From Bacteroidales bacterium (GTDB taxonomy: Bacteria; Bacteroidota; Bacteroidia; Bacteroidales; F082), in the NCBI GenBank assembly GCA_017537965.1, contig JAFYJV010000017.1, forward strand, positions 1-59,010: a stretch of DNA of 59,010 bases, given 5' to 3'. Positions 58,144-59,010 of the stretch are shown piece after piece. The notes beneath the pieces were generated by a model. It worked only from the letters and a program-made list of their open reading frames with translations, searched no databases and was not told the origin of the DNA. Numbering within the stretch: position 1 is the first letter of the stretch; the number at the start of each line of letters is the position of its first letter. The translations under genes and the position numbers were made by a program.

Positions 58144-58977
58144 ATGAAGAGACTGATACCATTATTGATCCTCACGCTGTGGTCGCTCACTGGCTTCGCT
58201 CAACAGCAGTTCCAAAAGGCATTGAAGTCGAGTGCGAGTGCCAGCACCTTGACAAGCGGTTACTATCTAGGGATGAAGATGGGATGTCCATGGAGCATTT
58301 TGATGAAAACCGACTTGCAGAACAGCTCCTATGACGGTCGCTTTGGAGTGCTTCTAGGTATTAGTGGAGAACGGTATTTCCAACATTTCTCCTTGGGTGT
58401 TGATGTCTTTTATGCGCAACGGGGCACCAAAATGCACCGCGAAAACAACTACCAAATCTCATTTCAGGAATACGGGAAACGATTCGTTGAATTGTCAGCC
58501 GCCTATGACGTGGTGGCCCTACGTGTGCCATTTACCTATTACCTTCTTGATCTCAGCAAGAAAGCCGTGCCTTATCTTTTCATCGCTCCCGAGATGGATC
58601 TCCCACTCCCGATAGCCCTATTGCCACAAGAAAAGACATGGCTGCCCACCATCGGCGCTCCCATCATGAAAACCAAAGAGATATTCATCCAACATGGCGA
58701 CACCATCATCCAATCCCACCAATCAGCCATCAGCCCCCGTCTCAACGTCAGCGCAGTTGCTGGTGCCGGCATGTTGATACAAGTTCATACGAGAGGTTCA
58801 ACCATGCTGCTCAAATTCGATGTTGGAGTAAACGTTGGGCTGTTGAACCAAGCCACCGATGCCAACAAGGGACAAGGAACCGTCATCCTCAGCCACAGCC
58901 TTGAGGCATGTGCCACCCTCCTGTTCAGGTTCAAGAGACCACTCAGGGACGCCTGTCATTATTTTGATCGACGCTAA
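58144..58977 (+). CDS. outer-membrane beta-barrel protein (PorT-like)
   Basis: A 277-residue protein with a signal peptide (MKRLIPLLILTLWSLTGFAQ) and alternating amphipathic strands ending in aromatic residues (YYLGMKMGCPWSILMKT, RYFQHFSLGVDVFYAQRGTK, LRVPFTYYLLDLSKKAVPYL). This fits the outer-membrane protein beta-barrel (PorT-type) families of Bacteroidota. The ATG at 58144 begins the signal peptide. It closes a three-gene unit and is followed by a hairpin. Confidence 0.8.
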   Translation: MKRLIPLLILTLWSLTGFAQQQFQKALKSSASASTLTSGYYLGMKMGCPWSILMKTDLQNSSYDGRFGVLLGISGERYFQHFSLGVDVFYAQRGTKMHRENNYQISFQEYGKRFVELSAAYDVVALRVPFTYYLLDLSKKAVPYLFIAPEMDLPLPIALLPQEKTWLPTIGAPIMKTKEIFIQHGDTIIQSHQSAISPRLNVSAVAGAGMLIQVHTRGSTMLLKFDVGVNVGLLNQATDANKGQGTVILSHSLEACATLLFRFKRPLRDACHYFDRR

Positions 58978-58989
58978 CGATAACGCTGT

Positions 58990-59010
58990 GGGGCGGCCAT
59001 TGGCCGCCCC
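58990..59010 (+). terminator. probable terminator hairpin cut by the window edge
   Basis: GGGGCGGCCA and TGGCCGCCCC form a 10-bp GC-rich inverted repeat 13 bases after the last stop. The window ends at the stem, so the presence of a U-tract cannot be seen. Confidence 0.6.

Overview
The window is a Bacteroidota chromosome segment, most likely order Bacteroidales. The signs are two proteins with type IX secretion (T9SS) C-terminal sorting domains, promoters of the Bacteroidota form (TTTG, about 19 bp, TAnnTTTG), many N-terminal lipoboxes, weak Shine-Dalgarno sites, a DUF3467 gene next to rpoC, and an rnf operon preceded by a RseC-like gene. There is no prophage, insertion sequence, CRISPR array or rRNA. 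No gene-free stretch exceeds 300 bases; the largest is 11215-11487, which holds two divergent promoters.

Layout. (1) 1-257: the 3' end of a CcsA-type cytochrome c biogenesis gene. (2) 254-5617, minus strand: a promoter and a cobalamin riboswitch leading a compact unit of an acetyl-CoA hydrolase/transferase, a MarC-like membrane protein, and a large T9SS-exported beta-helix protein with a DUF4465 domain. This is the most unusual feature of the window. (3) 5615-11350, minus strand: envelope genes (DUF2490 outer-membrane protein, Cthe_2159-type carbohydrate-binding lipoprotein, MmcQ-like protein, lipoprotein flavodoxin, M13 peptidase), three of whose 3' ends carry nearly identical terminator hairpins. 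(4) 11436-13474, plus strand: pyrB, pyrI, lemA. (5) 13471-27036, minus strand: the transcription/translation core. In transcription order it reads tRNA-Thr, Tyr, Gly, Thr, tuf, tRNA-Trp, secE, nusG, rplK, rplA, rplJ, rplL, rpoB, rpoC, DUF3467. (6) 27106-29512: hpf, xerC-like recombinase, rpsU and a radical SAM gene, all minus. (7) 29545-35651, plus strand: fba, purB, an MsbA-like ABC exporter, pepD and rpmH, the last too short for simple ORF calling.

(8) 35690-48228: a cell-surface glycan region. One minus-strand unit makes and uses an activated heptose (HddA-like kinase, HddC-like nucleotidyltransferase, glycosyltransferase, methyltransferase). A plus-strand pair encodes a YfhO-like membrane protein and a glycosyltransferase. 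A second minus-strand unit encodes a YihY-like membrane protein, a Wzx-like flippase, a TagF-like polyol-phosphate transferase and a CgeB-like glycosyltransferase. (9) 48281-53982: the RseC-like gene and rnfBCDGEA, a ferredoxin:NAD+ ion-pumping complex, with a clear promoter and terminator. (10) 54011-59010: a surface locus with a T9SS protein carrying six cysteine-paired repeats, an unknown lipoprotein, and an outer-membrane barrel protein, ending in a hairpin cut by the window edge.

The genes suggest an anaerobic or microaerobic fermenter with a sodium or proton pump (Rnf), cobalamin-responsive gene control, and a heavily decorated outer surface. Unusual small-scale structure includes short tandem repeats that fill the spacers in front of several start codons, a TTG start for rpoB, and promoters that overlap upstream terminators.
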